The notes under the pieces were generated by a model. The model ran no database searches and was not told where the DNA came from. It saw only the letters and a program-made list of their open reading frames with translations. The translations under genes and the position numbers were made by a program. A DNA stretch of 64,000 nt from Flavobacteriaceae bacterium (GTDB lineage Bacteria; Bacteroidota; Bacteroidia; Flavobacteriales; Flavobacteriaceae): the NCBI GenBank assembly GCA_030683815.1, contig JAUXPJ010000013.1, forward strand, positions 1-64,000. Reading direction: 5' to 3'. Below, piece after piece: positions 35,922 to 45,388 of this stretch; the first letter of the stretch is position 1; the number at the start of each line of letters is the position of its first letter.

Positions 35922-38312
35922 ATGGGTTTTTGGAACAGAATTGCACGATTTATACTCACAAGAAGATACTTTATTTTAACCATCATATTTGCTTTAACGT
36001 TATTTCTGGCATCGCAGATGAAATATATGCAATTTACGCATACCGAAGCCAACTTGCTTCCTGTAGATCATGAAGTTAACATTACGTATAATAAATTTTT
36101 AAAGGTTTTTGGCGAAGAAGGAAATATTGTCATTCTAGCGGTACAAGATCCGCATCTTTTTACACCAGAAAAATTCAATCATTGGACACAACTTTCAAAG
36201 AAACTTAAAACATTTAAAGAAGTTGAATTAACCGTTTCCTTGTCTGATATTAAAACATTGGTAAAAGATGAAGCGCAAGAAAAATTTATTCCACAAGCTT
36301 TAGTAAAAGGCGATTTACACACTATTGAAGAAATACAAGCGCTTAAAAAAGAAGTATTTAACAACCTTCCTTTTTACGATAATTTTTTATACAATAGAGA
36401 AACCGGAACAATCAGAACCATGATGTATCTTAAAAAAGACATCATTAACACTAAAATTAGAGAACGATTTATCATCGATACTTTTATTCCGTTAATTCAA
36501 AAATTTGAAAAAGAATCCGGATTAAAAGTGCATGTTTCGGGGATGCCTTATATCAGAACGCTCAATTCTCAAAATATTATTGATGAAATGGGTATGTTTG
36601 TCGGACTCGCTTTATTGGTAACTTCGTTTATTTTCTTCTTCTTTTTCCGTTCATTCAGAGCCACTTTAATCACCTTTTTAGTAGTGAGTATTGGCGTAAT
36701 TTGGGCTTTTGGATTTATCGGATTGTTGCGTTATGAAATAACGGTTTTAACAGCGCTCATTCCACCATTAATCATCGTAATTGGAGTTCCCAATGCCATT
36801 TTCCTCATCAATAAATATCAGCAAGAAATAAAAACACACGGCAATCAGGCGAAATCTTTGCAACGTGTCATTTCAAAAATTGGGAATGCAGCTTTTTTAA
36901 CCAATGTAACAACCGCATCCGGTTTTGCAACTTTCATGTTCACCAACAGTCAATTGTTAAGAGAGTTTGGGGTAATTGCATCCATCAATATTATGGCTAT
37001 CTTTTTATTGTCCATTTTATTGATTCCTATTATTTACAGTTTTATGAATATTCCAAAACGCAAACATTTAAAGCATTTGGAGCGTAAATGGATTGAAGGA
37101 ATTGTTTCATGGATGGAAAAAATGGTAAAAAACCATCGTTTTGCTATTTATGCAACCACTACTACGCTCATCATCACTAGTATGATTGGAATTTATATGA
37201 TTCGTATTTCTGGAAGTATCATTGAAGATATGCCGAAAGGAAAACCGTTTTTTAAAGATATTCTTTTCTTTGAAAAAGAATTTGGAGGAATCATGCCACT
37301 CGAAATTTTGATTGATACCAAAGAAAAAAATGGCGTTATGAAACTTTCTACTTTAAAAAAAGTGGAAAGATTACAAGATGAAATTGATGAAATTCCAGAA
37401 TTATCAAAACCAATTTCTATTGTAAATGCGGTTAAATATTCTAAACAGGCATATTATAATGGAAATCCAAAATATTATCAGCTTCCTACATCCATAGAAA
37501 AGAACTTTATTTTGACTTATATTAAAAATTCGTCAAATGACATGAACGGGCTCGATAATTTTGTCGATTCAACCGGAAGATATATCAGAGTTACCACTTT
37601 TATGAAAGACATTGGTACCGATAAAATGGAAAAAATTGAAGAACGGCTTTGGGGTATTATCAACAAAGAATTTCCACAAGAGCGTTATGGCGTTTTGATG
37701 ACCGGAAAAGCACTCGTCTTTTTAAAAGGAACCAATTACTTGGTCAATAATTTAGCTATTTCACTTTCATTAGCCATCTTTTTAATTTCATTATTTATGG
37801 CGTTTTTGTTCCGCTCATTCCGAATGATTATCATTTCTATCATCCCCAATATTTTTCCGCTATTATTTACAGCCGGACTGATGGGTTATATCGGCATACC
37901 CATAAAACCATCTACTATATTGGTTTTCAGCATTGCATTTGGTATTTCTGTTGATAATACAATTCACTTTCTAGCCAAATACAGACAAGAATTAATTGCC
38001 AATAATTGGAAGATTAATAAATCGGTTTATGCAGCTCTGCGAAGCGCAGGAATCAGTATGTTTTATACCTCAGTGGTATTATTCTTCGGATTTTTAGTTT
38101 TTACCGTTTCTAGTTTTGGCGGAACCATTGCTTTAGGTGGATTGGTTTCCATAACTTTATTGGTAGCCATGATTTCAAACTTATTGTTATTACCATCCTT
38201 ATTACTTTCATTAGAATCATTTATAGCCAATAAAAAAACATTAAAAGAACCTGCTTTAAAACTTAATTTAAATGATTCAGATTTAGATGAAGATGAAAAA
38301 AATAGAACTTAA
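35922..38312 (+). CDS. RND-superfamily (MMPL-type) membrane transporter
   Basis: A 796-residue protein with the RND layout: two similar halves, each a membrane helix, a large periplasmic domain, then five to six helices. Helix 1 is at about 17-35; the first bundle is at about 225-385, including a ITVLTALIPPLIIVIGVPNA segment, and the second at about 610-775 with FSIAFGISVDNTIHFLAKYR. The SVDNTIHF and FASFM-type motifs are those of MMPL/Patched-like lipid or hopanoid exporters rather than multidrug AcrB pumps. I chose the ATG at 35922 because the upstream in-frame TTG (35904) falls inside a promoter-like TACATTTG. Confidence 0.88.
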   Translation: MGFWNRIARFILTRRYFILTIIFALTLFLASQMKYMQFTHTEANLLPVDHEVNITYNKFLKVFGEEGNIVILAVQDPHLFTPEKFNHWTQLSKKLKTFKEVELTVSLSDIKTLVKDEAQEKFIPQALVKGDLHTIEEIQALKKEVFNNLPFYDNFLYNRETGTIRTMMYLKKDIINTKIRERFIIDTFIPLIQKFEKESGLKVHVSGMPYIRTLNSQNIIDEMGMFVGLALLVTSFIFFFFFRSFRATLITFLVVSIGVIWAFGFIGLLRYEITVLTALIPPLIIVIGVPNAIFLINKYQQEIKTHGNQAKSLQRVISKIGNAAFLTNVTTASGFATFMFTNSQLLREFGVIASINIMAIFLLSILLIPIIYSFMNIPKRKHLKHLERKWIEGIVSWMEKMVKNHRFAIYATTTTLIITSMIGIYMIRISGSIIEDMPKGKPFFKDILFFEKEFGGIMPLEILIDTKEKNGVMKLSTLKKVERLQDEIDEIPELSKPISIVNAVKYSKQAYYNGNPKYYQLPTSIEKNFILTYIKNSSNDMNGLDNFVDSTGRYIRVTTFMKDIGTDKMEKIEERLWGIINKEFPQERYGVLMTGKALVFLKGTNYLVNNLAISLSLAIFLISLFMAFLFRSFRMIIISIIPNIFPLLFTAGLMGYIGIPIKPSTILVFSIAFGISVDNTIHFLAKYRQELIANNWKINKSVYAALRSAGISMFYTSVVLFFGFLVFTVSSFGGTIALGGLVSITLLVAMISNLLLLPSLLLSLESFIANKKTLKEPALKLNLNDSDLDEDEKNRT

Positions 38313-38371
38313 ATAATCCATTTTGATTAAATAACTCAAAAAGATAACTTTACAAAATAATAATATAAAAA

Positions 38372-39805
38372 ATGAAGAGAAGTAGCGTTGCTGAATTAAT
38401 AAAATCGGCTCAATTTCTAAGTGAAGTAAAAGTAAAAGGATGGGTGAGAACTTTTAGAAGCAATCGGTTTATTGCTTTAAATGATGGTTCAACCCTTAAC
38501 AATATTCAGTGTGTAGTTGATTTTGAAAACTTTGATGAAGCGCTTTTGAAAAGAATTACTACAGGAGCTGCAATTTCGGTAAAAGGAACTTTGATTGAAA
38601 GTCAAGGTAAAGGTCAAACCGTAGAAATACAAGTTACACACATCAAAATATTAGGTGATTCTGACTCTGAAATTTATCCCATTCAACCCAAACAACACAG
38701 TTTTGAATTTTTGCGTGAAAACGCCCATTTAAGAATCAGAACCAATACGTTTGCTGCAGTGATGAGAGTGCGTTCAACCTTGTCATTTGCCATCCACAAA
38801 TATTTTACTGATAACGGATTTTACAATGTTCACACGCCCATTATTACCGGCTCTGATGCCGAAGGTGCTGGAGAAATGTTTACCGTAACCACTTTAGATT
38901 TACAAAACCTTAAAAAAGATGAGAGTGGAAAAATTGATTTTTCTGATGATTTCTTTGGAAAAAATACCAATTTAACGGTTTCGGGGCAGTTAGAAGCCGA
39001 AACTTTTGCGATGGCTTTAAGTAAAGTCTATACTTTCGGACCTACTTTCAGAGCTGAAAATTCTAATACCTCGCGCCATTTAGCTGAATTTTGGATGGTT
39101 GAACCAGAAGTTGCTTTCAATGATTTAATGGATAATATGGATTTGGCAGAAGATTTTATTAAATACGTTATCAAATACGCTTTAACCAATTGTGTCGATG
39201 ATTTATCCTTTTTAGAGCAACGATTGATTCAGGAAGACAAATCAAAACCGCAAAATCAACGTGCTGAAATGTCTTTATTAGAAAGATTAAATTTTGTGCT
39301 AATCAATAATTTTAAACGTGTAAGTTATACCGAAGCCATTGAAATTTTGATAAATTCTACTCCCAACAAAAAGAAAAAATTTCAATATATCATCAAAGAA
39401 TGGGGCGCAGATTTACAAAGTGAACACGAACGCTTTTTAGTAGAACAACACTTTAAATGTCCTGTTATTCTTTTCGATTATCCGGAAAAAATTAAGGCCT
39501 TTTATATGCGATTAAATGAAGATGGGAAAACCGTTAGAGCCATGGATGTACTTTTTCCTGGAATTGGCGAAATCGTGGGCGGCTCACAACGCGAAGAGCG
39601 TTATGAGGTGTTAAAAGCAAAAATGGAAGCCAATCAAATTGATGAAAAAGAATTGTGGTGGTATTTAGATACCCGCAAATTTGGAACGGCGGTTCATAGC
39701 GGATTTGGTTTGGGCTTTGAACGATTAGTTCAGTTTGTGACCGGTATGGGAAATATAAGAGATGTAATTCCTTTCCCAAGAACACCTCAAAATGCTGAAT
39801 TTTAA
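38372..39805 (+). CDS. asnS: Asparaginyl-tRNA synthetase
   Basis: A 477-residue class IIb synthetase that charges tRNA-Asn. The N-terminal OB-fold anticodon-binding domain (about 15-105) has [18 protein letters not shown]. The catalytic domain shows motif 1 near [17 protein letters not shown], motif 2 as [21 protein letters not shown], and motif 3 as [12 protein letters not shown]. It is intact and of standard length. The next gene, rpoN, begins 95 bp later after a hairpin. Confidence 0.97.
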   Translation: MKRSSVAELIKSAQFLSEVKVKGWVRTFRSNRFIALNDGSTLNNIQCVVDFENFDEALLKRITTGAAISVKGTLIESQGKGQTVEIQVTHIKILGDSDSEIYPIQPKQHSFEFLRENAHLRIRTNTFAAVMRVRSTLSFAIHKYFTDNGFYNVHTPIITGSDAEGAGEMFTVTTLDLQNLKKDESGKIDFSDDFFGKNTNLTVSGQLEAETFAMALSKVYTFGPTFRAENSNTSRHLAEFWMVEPEVAFNDLMDNMDLAEDFIKYVIKYALTNCVDDLSFLEQRLIQEDKSKPQNQRAEMSLLERLNFVLINNFKRVSYTEAIEILINSTPNKKKKFQYIIKEWGADLQSEHERFLVEQHFKCPVILFDYPEKIKAFYMRLNEDGKTVRAMDVLFPGIGEIVGGSQREERYEVLKAKMEANQIDEKELWWYLDTRKFGTAVHSGFGLGFERLVQFVTGMGNIRDVIPFPRTPQNAEF

Positions 39806-39831
39806 CATCAAAATAAAATAGAAAAGAAGAT

Positions 39832-39861
39832 AGAGAAAGCAACGTTTTTCTCTTTTTTTTT
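39832..39861 (+). terminator. Probable terminator after asnS
   Basis: A 7-bp stem (AGAGAAA with TTTCTCT) with an 8-nt loop leads into eight or more Ts, 26 bp after the asnS stop. A TATCTTTG box at 39887-39894 just before rpoN could be a -7 element, though it leaves almost no leader. Confidence 0.6.
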
Positions 39862-39900
39862 AACTCTAATCGTCCACATCTTTTATTATCTTTGTGAGAT

Positions 39901-41358
39901 ATGTTAAAGCAAGGATTACATCAAAAATTACTTCAAAAACTTTCACCTCAGCAAATTCAGCTGATGAAGTTGATTCAATTGCCAACTATGGCATTTGAAC
40001 AACGCATCAAACAAGAAATGGAGGAAAATCCTGCCTTAGAAAGTGAAATAATTGAAGATGAAGACCAATTTGAAAGTCAATCTCAATTAGAGTATGAAGA
40101 TGAAGATCATGAGGTCATCAACACTGAAAATATCAACATTGATGAATATTTGAGTGATGACGAAATCCCTGATTATAAATTATACACCAATAATTATTCA
40201 GCCGATGATGAAGAAAGACAAACTCCATATGCTGCCGGAACTACCTTTAGTCAATATTTAAAAACCCAACTTCATTCATTCCGATTCACTGAAAATGAAG
40301 AGCAAATCATCGATTTTATTATCGGAAGTTTAGATGATACCGGATATTTAAGAAGAGATTTAGCTGATGTTGTTGATGATTTGGCTTTTACCCTCAATAT
40401 TTATTCTGATGAAGATGAAGTAGAAAGATTGCTTAAAATAATTCAGTCTTTAGATCCCGTTGGAGTTGGAGCTCGTGATTTACAAGAGTGTTTAATCATC
40501 CAACTTCAACATAGAAATAAATCAAAAATTCGTGATTTATCGATAGATGTATTAGAAAATTCTTTTGACCATTTTGCCAAAAAACATTACAATAAATTGC
40601 TTGTAAAGCATCATATGGAAGAAGATGATTTACGCGATATTATTGCAGAAATCTCAAAATTAAATCCAAAACCGGGAGGTTCATATGTGGGTACCGTTAA
40701 AATGGCAGAGCAAATTATTCCTGATTTCACCATTCGTTTGGTTGAAAATGAAATTGAACTTTTCTTAAATTCCAGAAATGCACCAGAACTTCATGTATCT
40801 CACGAATACAGCAATATGCTTCGCTCTTACAAAGAAAGCAGCGAAAAATCAAAATCTCAAAAAGAAGCTGTTTTATTTATCAAACAAAAATTAGATTCAG
40901 CCAAATGGTTTATTGATGCCATTAAACAACGTCAACAAACCCTTTTGGTTACTATGAATGCTATTGTTCAGTACCAAAAAGAGTATTTTTTAACAGGTGA
41001 TGAGCGCCTGTTAAGACCCATGATTTTAAAGGATATTGCAGATCTAATTGAGATGGATGTTTCTACGGTTTCAAGAGTTGCTAACAGCAAATATGTTGCA
41101 ACACCTTATGGTACAAAATTGATTAAAGAATACTTTTCAGAATCGATGAAAAATTCAGAAGGAGACGATGTTTCTACCATAGAAATTAAAAATATACTGG
41201 AGACTGTTGTTCAGAATGAAGATAAAAGAATTCCGCTCACTGATGATAAATTAGCCAAAATATTAAAGGAAAAAGGATTTCCAATAGCCCGCAGAACTGT
41301 AGCAAAATATCGAGAATTATTAGATATACCTGTTGCTCGATTACGAAAAGAAATATAA
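39901..41358 (+). CDS. rpoN: RNA polymerase sigma-54 factor
   Basis: A 485-residue sigma-54. Region I at the N-terminus is Gln/Leu-rich (LSPQQIQLMKLIQLPTMAFEQRI). An acidic region II follows (about 45-110), then the core-binding domain. The HTH (ADLIEMDVSTVSRVANSKYV) and the C-terminal RpoN box (IARRTVAKYREL), which reads the -24 element, are intact. It needs an AAA+ activator; none is encoded nearby. The next gene starts 3 bp after the stop and is probably cotranscribed. Confidence 0.97.
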   Translation: MLKQGLHQKLLQKLSPQQIQLMKLIQLPTMAFEQRIKQEMEENPALESEIIEDEDQFESQSQLEYEDEDHEVINTENINIDEYLSDDEIPDYKLYTNNYSADDEERQTPYAAGTTFSQYLKTQLHSFRFTENEEQIIDFIIGSLDDTGYLRRDLADVVDDLAFTLNIYSDEDEVERLLKIIQSLDPVGVGARDLQECLIIQLQHRNKSKIRDLSIDVLENSFDHFAKKHYNKLLVKHHMEEDDLRDIIAEISKLNPKPGGSYVGTVKMAEQIIPDFTIRLVENEIELFLNSRNAPELHVSHEYSNMLRSYKESSEKSKSQKEAVLFIKQKLDSAKWFIDAIKQRQQTLLVTMNAIVQYQKEYFLTGDERLLRPMILKDIADLIEMDVSTVSRVANSKYVATPYGTKLIKEYFSESMKNSEGDDVSTIEIKNILETVVQNEDKRIPLTDDKLAKILKEKGFPIARRTVAKYRELLDIPVARLRKEI

Positions 41359-41361
41359 ATT

Positions 41362-41967
41362 ATGTGGTTTTATAAATTTATTTCCTATTTATTTCATCCG
41401 GTTTTTATACCGTTTTATGGTTCTTGTCTTTATTTTAATATTTTTCCGCATAGCAAAAATTCTTATCAAGTTCAGTTAATTTTAATTTATCTGTTTTTAG
41501 GAACTGTTTTAATTCCAATGCTATTTTTATGGATATTGAAATATTTTAAACTCATTCAAAATTTCCAAATACCAAGTGTAAGTGAACGCAGATTACCTTT
41601 ATTATTCTTTTTATTTGTATCCTTTTCAGCTAGTAAATTTTTAAGCACTTATCGCATTCTACCCGATTTAACTATCATGTTTATCGGTATTACTTTTATA
41701 GCACTTATTGCTTATTTATTAATTTCATTTCGTTTCAAAATCAGTCTTCATGCCATTAGTATCGGTGGCGTAATGGGCGTTATTTTGGCGTTGAGCAAAT
41801 TATATAGCATGAATCTGATTATGCTAATTTCGATACTATTTATTATTGCAGGAATTATTTTAACATCACGCTTAAAATTAAAAGCGCATAGCAATTTGGA
41901 AGTATATCTTGGCTTTTTAACCGGAATTATTTTACAATACGGTATTTTCTACTATTATAGTATATAA
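41362..41967 (+). CDS. Polytopic membrane protein, PAP2-like but lacking full catalytic motifs
   Basis: A 201-residue protein with about six membrane helices. Its C-terminal third has SLHAISIGGVMG followed by RLKLKAHSNLEVYLGFLTG, the spacing and flavour of PAP2 phosphatase motifs 2 (PSGH) and 3 (SRxxxxxHxxxD), but with Glu for Asp and no motif 1 (KxxxxxxRP). It may be a diverged lipid phosphatase-like or purely structural protein. It follows rpoN by 3 bp and its last 13 bases overlap the convergent barrel-protein gene. Confidence 0.6.
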   Translation: MWFYKFISYLFHPVFIPFYGSCLYFNIFPHSKNSYQVQLILIYLFLGTVLIPMLFLWILKYFKLIQNFQIPSVSERRLPLLFFLFVSFSASKFLSTYRILPDLTIMFIGITFIALIAYLLISFRFKISLHAISIGGVMGVILALSKLYSMNLIMLISILFIIAGIILTSRLKLKAHSNLEVYLGFLTGIILQYGIFYYYSI

Positions 41968-42626
41968 AATATCAAACCTAACTTTATTTCTTTAATCGAT
42001 GATTTTTCATTGCTGCCGGTAACATCTTTATATAAGGGTTTTACGCCAAAATAAGTGTATAAATTAAAGGCACTATAACCCGCGTTTAAAGTAAATCCGT
42101 ACTGGAATTTATTGAATATTTCAGGATTTTTAATATTGTAATTAATGGATGAATCTATATAAGAATACTCCGTTTTATACAGATAAGAAAATTTCATTCC
42201 GGGATAAATTCTCCAAAATTTAAATTTATCCTGTGTAGATGTTCTCCATCTGAATTCAATCGGAAATTCTACAGCTTTGGCTGTTATTTTGTTGGTATCA
42301 TAACTTTCGTTTAGAATTGACAAATCAATCAACCCATTATTTTCGGTTAGTTTAAGATTATTTTTAAGGGTATTAAAAGCGAATCCTAAACCTATACCTA
42401 ATCCGACATTTCGTTGTTCATTTAAAGGAATATCTTTTATAAAACCTAGTGAAATTCCGTTGGAAAATCCATAACTTTTAAATTCATTGGGCGTATTCAG
42501 CAAATTGTTATTATAAATGGAAACATAAAGTTGATCTTCCAAATAATTAGAAAGTGAATCGGTTTGATTTTGGGCAATCCCATTTATATAAATCGAAAAA
42601 GCAAGAATTAGAAATCGGAATTTCAT
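41955..42626 (-). CDS. Outer-membrane beta-barrel protein (porin-like)
   Basis: A 223-residue exported protein. Residues 1-18 form a signal peptide (ends Gly-Ile-Ala-Gln). The rest alternates polar and hydrophobic residues in strands such as GLGIGLGFAFNTL, KFSYLYKTEYSY and FTLNAGYSAFNLYTYFG, and ends LGLIFYIL, consistent with an 8-strand barrel. It resembles the broad porin/PorT-like group, but I do not see the signature of the type 9 secretion protein PorT. It overlaps the PAP2-like gene by 13 bases and lies downstream of the ExbD terminator. Confidence 0.7.
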   Translation of the reverse strand: MKFRFLILAFSIYINGIAQNQTDSLSNYLEDQLYVSIYNNNLLNTPNEFKSYGFSNGISLGFIKDIPLNEQRNVGLGIGLGFAFNTLKNNLKLTENNGLIDLSILNESYDTNKITAKAVEFPIEFRWRTSTQDKFKFWRIYPGMKFSYLYKTEYSYIDSSINYNIKNPEIFNKFQYGFTLNAGYSAFNLYTYFGVKPLYKDVTGSNEKSSIKEIKLGLIFYIL

Positions 42627-42688
42627 CTTTTATATTATTTTGTATTTAAGAAAATTAATATATTATTTTTCTCATACTAAATTAATAA

Positions 42689-42716
42689 AAAAAGGCAACC
42701 TAATGATTGCCTTTTT
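42689..42716 (-). terminator. Terminator of the ExbB-ExbD operon
   Basis: A 10-bp stem (AAAAAGGCAA with TTGCCTTTTT on the plus strand) with 8-nt loop lies 27 bp beyond the last exbD stop; on the minus strand it is followed by a T-run. Confidence 0.88.
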
Positions 42717-42743
42717 AAACTATATACAATTAAAGTTTTTACA

Positions 42744-43214
42744 CTAAAAATTGTCTTTTATGTTACCTCTTTTACTAGAGTAGCTAATTTTAAGCGCATT
42801 GATTTCTCTTAATTCAGCCTTAATATCAGTAACAGTACCCACGTATGAATTAACATCTGCTTTGATTGATACAGTCATATAAGGAACTTCATCTTCATTG
42901 TGTTTGGCTCTTTCAGAATAAATAAAAGCTCTTACATCTTTTACGGTTGAAAGTTTATCATTTAACTGAATTTTATCGCCGGCACCATATTTACTATCTT
43001 TTGCTTTTCCAACATAAATAGTACTTACCAAACTTTTCTGTTCTAATTTTTTAACTTCATTAGCACTTGGTAACAACGGTTTTTTGATTAACAAATCCGT
43101 TTCCCTCATCGTTGTTGATACCATGAAGAAGAAAAGTAACATAAATACAATATCCGGCAACGAAGCAGTAGATATTGCAGGTAAACCTTTTTTATTCTTT
43201 CTAAATTTAGACAT
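42744..43214 (-). CDS. ExbD/TolR-family biopolymer transport protein (second copy)
   Basis: A 156-residue ExbD-type protein. A short basic cytosolic N-terminus precedes one membrane helix with the essential Asp (SLPDIVFMLLFFFMV, about residues 19-33). The rest is a periplasmic domain ending with alpha/beta elements. With ExbB it converts proton flow into force for TonB-dependent uptake or a related envelope process. It is the last gene of the operon, 14 bp after the longer ExbD, and is followed by a terminator. Confidence 0.88.
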   Translation of the reverse strand: MSKFRKNKKGLPAISTASLPDIVFMLLFFFMVSTTMRETDLLIKKPLLPSANEVKKLEQKSLVSTIYVGKAKDSKYGAGDKIQLNDKLSTVKDVRAFIYSERAKHNEDEVPYMTVSIKADVNSYVGTVTDIKAELREINALKISYSSKRGNIKDNF

Positions 43215-43228
43215 ATTACTATCTTTTT

Positions 43229-43834
43229 TTATTGAGTTGGTTCAGCTTCAGAAATAATTTGAGGATATTTATTTTTGATATTCTCAATTTTTTCTTTTAA
43301 CTCCTCATTTTTCTTATCGTTTTGCAAATCTTTCACCAATGCTGTAAAGGTTTTACCGTAAAGTTTTAACCCTAATTCATTTCTTAACTCGGTGTATGCC
43401 GCTTCTAACTCATTTTGAACGGCAATAAATGGGCCGTAATTAGTAGCTCTGTCACTTTGTATTGAAATAATTGCTTTAGAAGGATGATCTGAAGATCTTG
43501 GGTCTCTTTCACCGGTACACCAAGTACATTCTTCACCATCTTCGTTTGTTCCTCCACCATTATTGATAAACTTCTTAGCCGCTTCTTTAATTTGGTCAAT
43601 ATTCATATATTCACCTTCAACTAAGAATTGGTTATTTCTATTGATGTTTACCTCAAATACGTTTTTTTCTTTTAATATAGGAGGCACATACCCTGGTGGC
43701 GGTTTCTCAGGTAATTTTCTTGCAATACCTGAATCAACATCCATTGTTGTTGTTACTAAGAAAAATATCAATAGTAAGAACGCAATGTCGGCCATTGAAC
43801 CGGCGTTAATTTCAGGTGTTTCTCTTCTTGCCAT
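43229..43834 (-). CDS. ExbD/TolR-family biopolymer transport protein, long form
   Basis: A 201-residue ExbD-type protein with the proton-carrying Asp in its membrane helix (SMADIAFLLLIFFLV, about 13-27). The periplasmic domain is longer than usual. It contains a Gly/Glu-rich insertion with a CTWC cysteine pair (about residues 103-106) and a charged C-terminal helix of about 45 residues. The cysteine pair could form a disulfide or bind metal. It sits between the 4-TM protein (6 bp) and the second ExbD (14 bp); two ExbDs in one operon are common in Bacteroidetes TonB systems. Confidence 0.88.
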   Translation of the reverse strand: MARRETPEINAGSMADIAFLLLIFFLVTTTMDVDSGIARKLPEKPPPGYVPPILKEKNVFEVNINRNNQFLVEGEYMNIDQIKEAAKKFINNGGGTNEDGEECTWCTGERDPRSSDHPSKAIISIQSDRATNYGPFIAVQNELEAAYTELRNELGLKLYGKTFTALVKDLQNDKKNEELKEKIENIKNKYPQIISEAEPTQ

Positions 43835-43840
43835 ATTAAA

Positions 43841-44296
43841 TTATTTAACCATTGATTTCACAAAATCCCATAAAAAGAAACCTAAACCTATAGTCCCTAA
43901 AACGAAGCTATAGCTAATTGCGGCACTAATTACTTGAGATGTATTTGATTCTTCCATTAAAACTTTACCTGTAACATCAACTACTTGAGAGTTTGGAGAT
44001 ACAAAGTAAGTAATAAGTAATAAAGCTCCTAACACGCCAACTCCCATTAAGGACTTTTTAAGTTGTTCTGGTTGTTGAACAAGAGTATATCCTGAGAAAA
44101 CAACAGTTACAACAGCGGTTAGTACTAATATGATTATTGAAAATATAATGAAAGGAGACACGATGCTGCTTTGAAGATCTGCAGAAGCTTTAATTGGATC
44201 ATCACCTGAAATTACTATTCTCGCAAGGAAGAAGATGGCAATAACCCCAATAGCACCGGATACTAACATTAATATTTTAGACATTTTTTCGCTCAT
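43841..44296 (-). CDS. Four-helix membrane protein in the ExbB-ExbD operon, unknown function
   Basis: A 151-residue integral membrane protein with four clear hydrophobic helices at about 8-28, 46-70, 83-100 and 125-147, no signal peptide and no recognised domain. It lies between exbB (9 bp) and the first exbD (6 bp), so it is certainly cotranscribed and is likely a partner of the motor. Position rather than sequence supports the role. A second in-frame ATG four codons in (44284) is possible. Confidence 0.65.
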   Translation of the reverse strand: MSEKMSKILMLVSGAIGVIAIFFLARIVISGDDPIKASADLQSSIVSPFIIFSIIILVLTAVVTVVFSGYTLVQQPEQLKKSLMGVGVLGALLLITYFVSPNSQVVDVTGKVLMEESNTSQVISAAISYSFVLGTIGLGFFLWDFVKSMVK

Positions 44297-44305
44297 AATA
44301 ATCTC

Positions 44306-45058
44306 TTATTTTTTGTGTCTTATTAAAAGATCTACTAATAAAATAGAAGCATCTTCCATAGAGTTTACAATACTGTCAACTTTAGAAATGATGTAATTAT
44401 AGAAAATTTGAAGAATAATAGCAACAACAAGACCAAATACGGTTGTTAATAATGCTACTTTAATACCTCCTGCTACTACTGTAGGAGAAATATCACCAGC
44501 TGCTTGAATAGAGTCAAACGCGCTAATCATACCAATTACAGTTCCCATGAATCCTAACATCGGTGCTAATGCAATAAATAAAGACAACCAAGAAATGTTT
44601 TTCTCCAATAACCCCATTTGAACTCCACCGTATCCAACAACTGCTTTTTCAGCTGCTTCTACACCTTCATCCATTCTGTCCAATCCTTGATAAAAAATAG
44701 ACGCAACAGGACCTCTTGTGTTTCTACAAACATCTTTTGCAGCTTCAACTCCACCAGATGTTAATGCCTGTTCTACTTCATCAACTAATTTTTTAGTGTT
44801 TGTAGTGGACATGTTTAAGTAAATAATTCTTTCTATAGCAATTGCTAATCCTAACACTAAAGCTAGTAATACAATTCCCATAAAGAATGGTCCACCTTCA
44901 ATAAAACGTTGTTTTAAAGCCTGGTGAAATGTTGGTGCTTCATCAGTTGCAGCTGCAACTTGCTCTGTAGTTTGCGCATCTTCTTGGGCAAACGTGTTTT
45001 GAGTTGTTCCTAAAAACAATAATCCTGTGATTGCTAGGATAGTAAATACTCTTTTCAT
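44306..45058 (-). CDS. MotA/TolQ/ExbB proton-channel family protein
   Basis: A 250-residue ExbB/TolQ homologue. An unusual N-terminal extension looks like a signal peptide (ends Asn-Thr-Phe-Ala-Gln), so the true N-terminus should be periplasmic. Three membrane helices follow. The channel-forming helices show LAPMLGFMGTVIGMISAF and VALLTTVFGLVVAIILQ, with the conserved Thr residues of the ExbB proton path. First gene of the four-gene energising operon; no tonB is in the window. Confidence 0.92.
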   Translation of the reverse strand: MKRVFTILAITGLLFLGTTQNTFAQEDAQTTEQVAAATDEAPTFHQALKQRFIEGGPFFMGIVLLALVLGLAIAIERIIYLNMSTTNTKKLVDEVEQALTSGGVEAAKDVCRNTRGPVASIFYQGLDRMDEGVEAAEKAVVGYGGVQMGLLEKNISWLSLFIALAPMLGFMGTVIGMISAFDSIQAAGDISPTVVAGGIKVALLTTVFGLVVAIILQIFYNYIISKVDSIVNSMEDASILLVDLLIRHKK

Positions 45059-45128
45059 TGTGTAATAATTAATTATTAATAGTTTACGGGTTAAATATAA
45101 TATATTTTTTGCAATTACGACGCTTCTG

Positions 45129-45215
45129 CGGAGAGAAAGGGATTCGAACCCTTGTTACAATTTCTTGTAAACACGCTTTCCAAGCGTGCGCCTTCAGCCA
45201 CTCGGCCACCTCTCC
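45129..45215 (-). tRNA. tRNA-Ser (anticodon GGA)
   Basis: An 87-nt class II tRNA on the minus strand. The acceptor is GGAGAGG pairing with TCTCTCC (one G-T pair), discriminator G. The D arm is TGGCCGAGTGGCTGAAGGC, and the anticodon stem CACGC/GCGTG encloses TTGGAAA, giving GGA. A long variable arm (TTTACAAGAAATTGTAAC) and the GTTCGAATC T loop complete it. No CCA is encoded. Confidence 0.97.
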
Positions 45216-45388
45216 AAGCAACCATTTTTGCGAGTGGCAAGTAACAAAAAATTGTTGAGTTGAGAAAATTTATTTTTATTTTATTAATAATTCAATATGA
45301 GACAGTTATCATCTATTTATTTTCATTAATTGTGCAATAACATCCCTTATTTAGTAAAATATTCGGAATATTTTCAATCAAATATATA

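Noticed and set aside
41955-42626. Identification of the barrel protein as the type 9 secretion protein PorT
   Set aside because: It is a small outer-membrane barrel of similar size, but I see none of PorT's characteristic segments, and no other T9SS gene is in the window.
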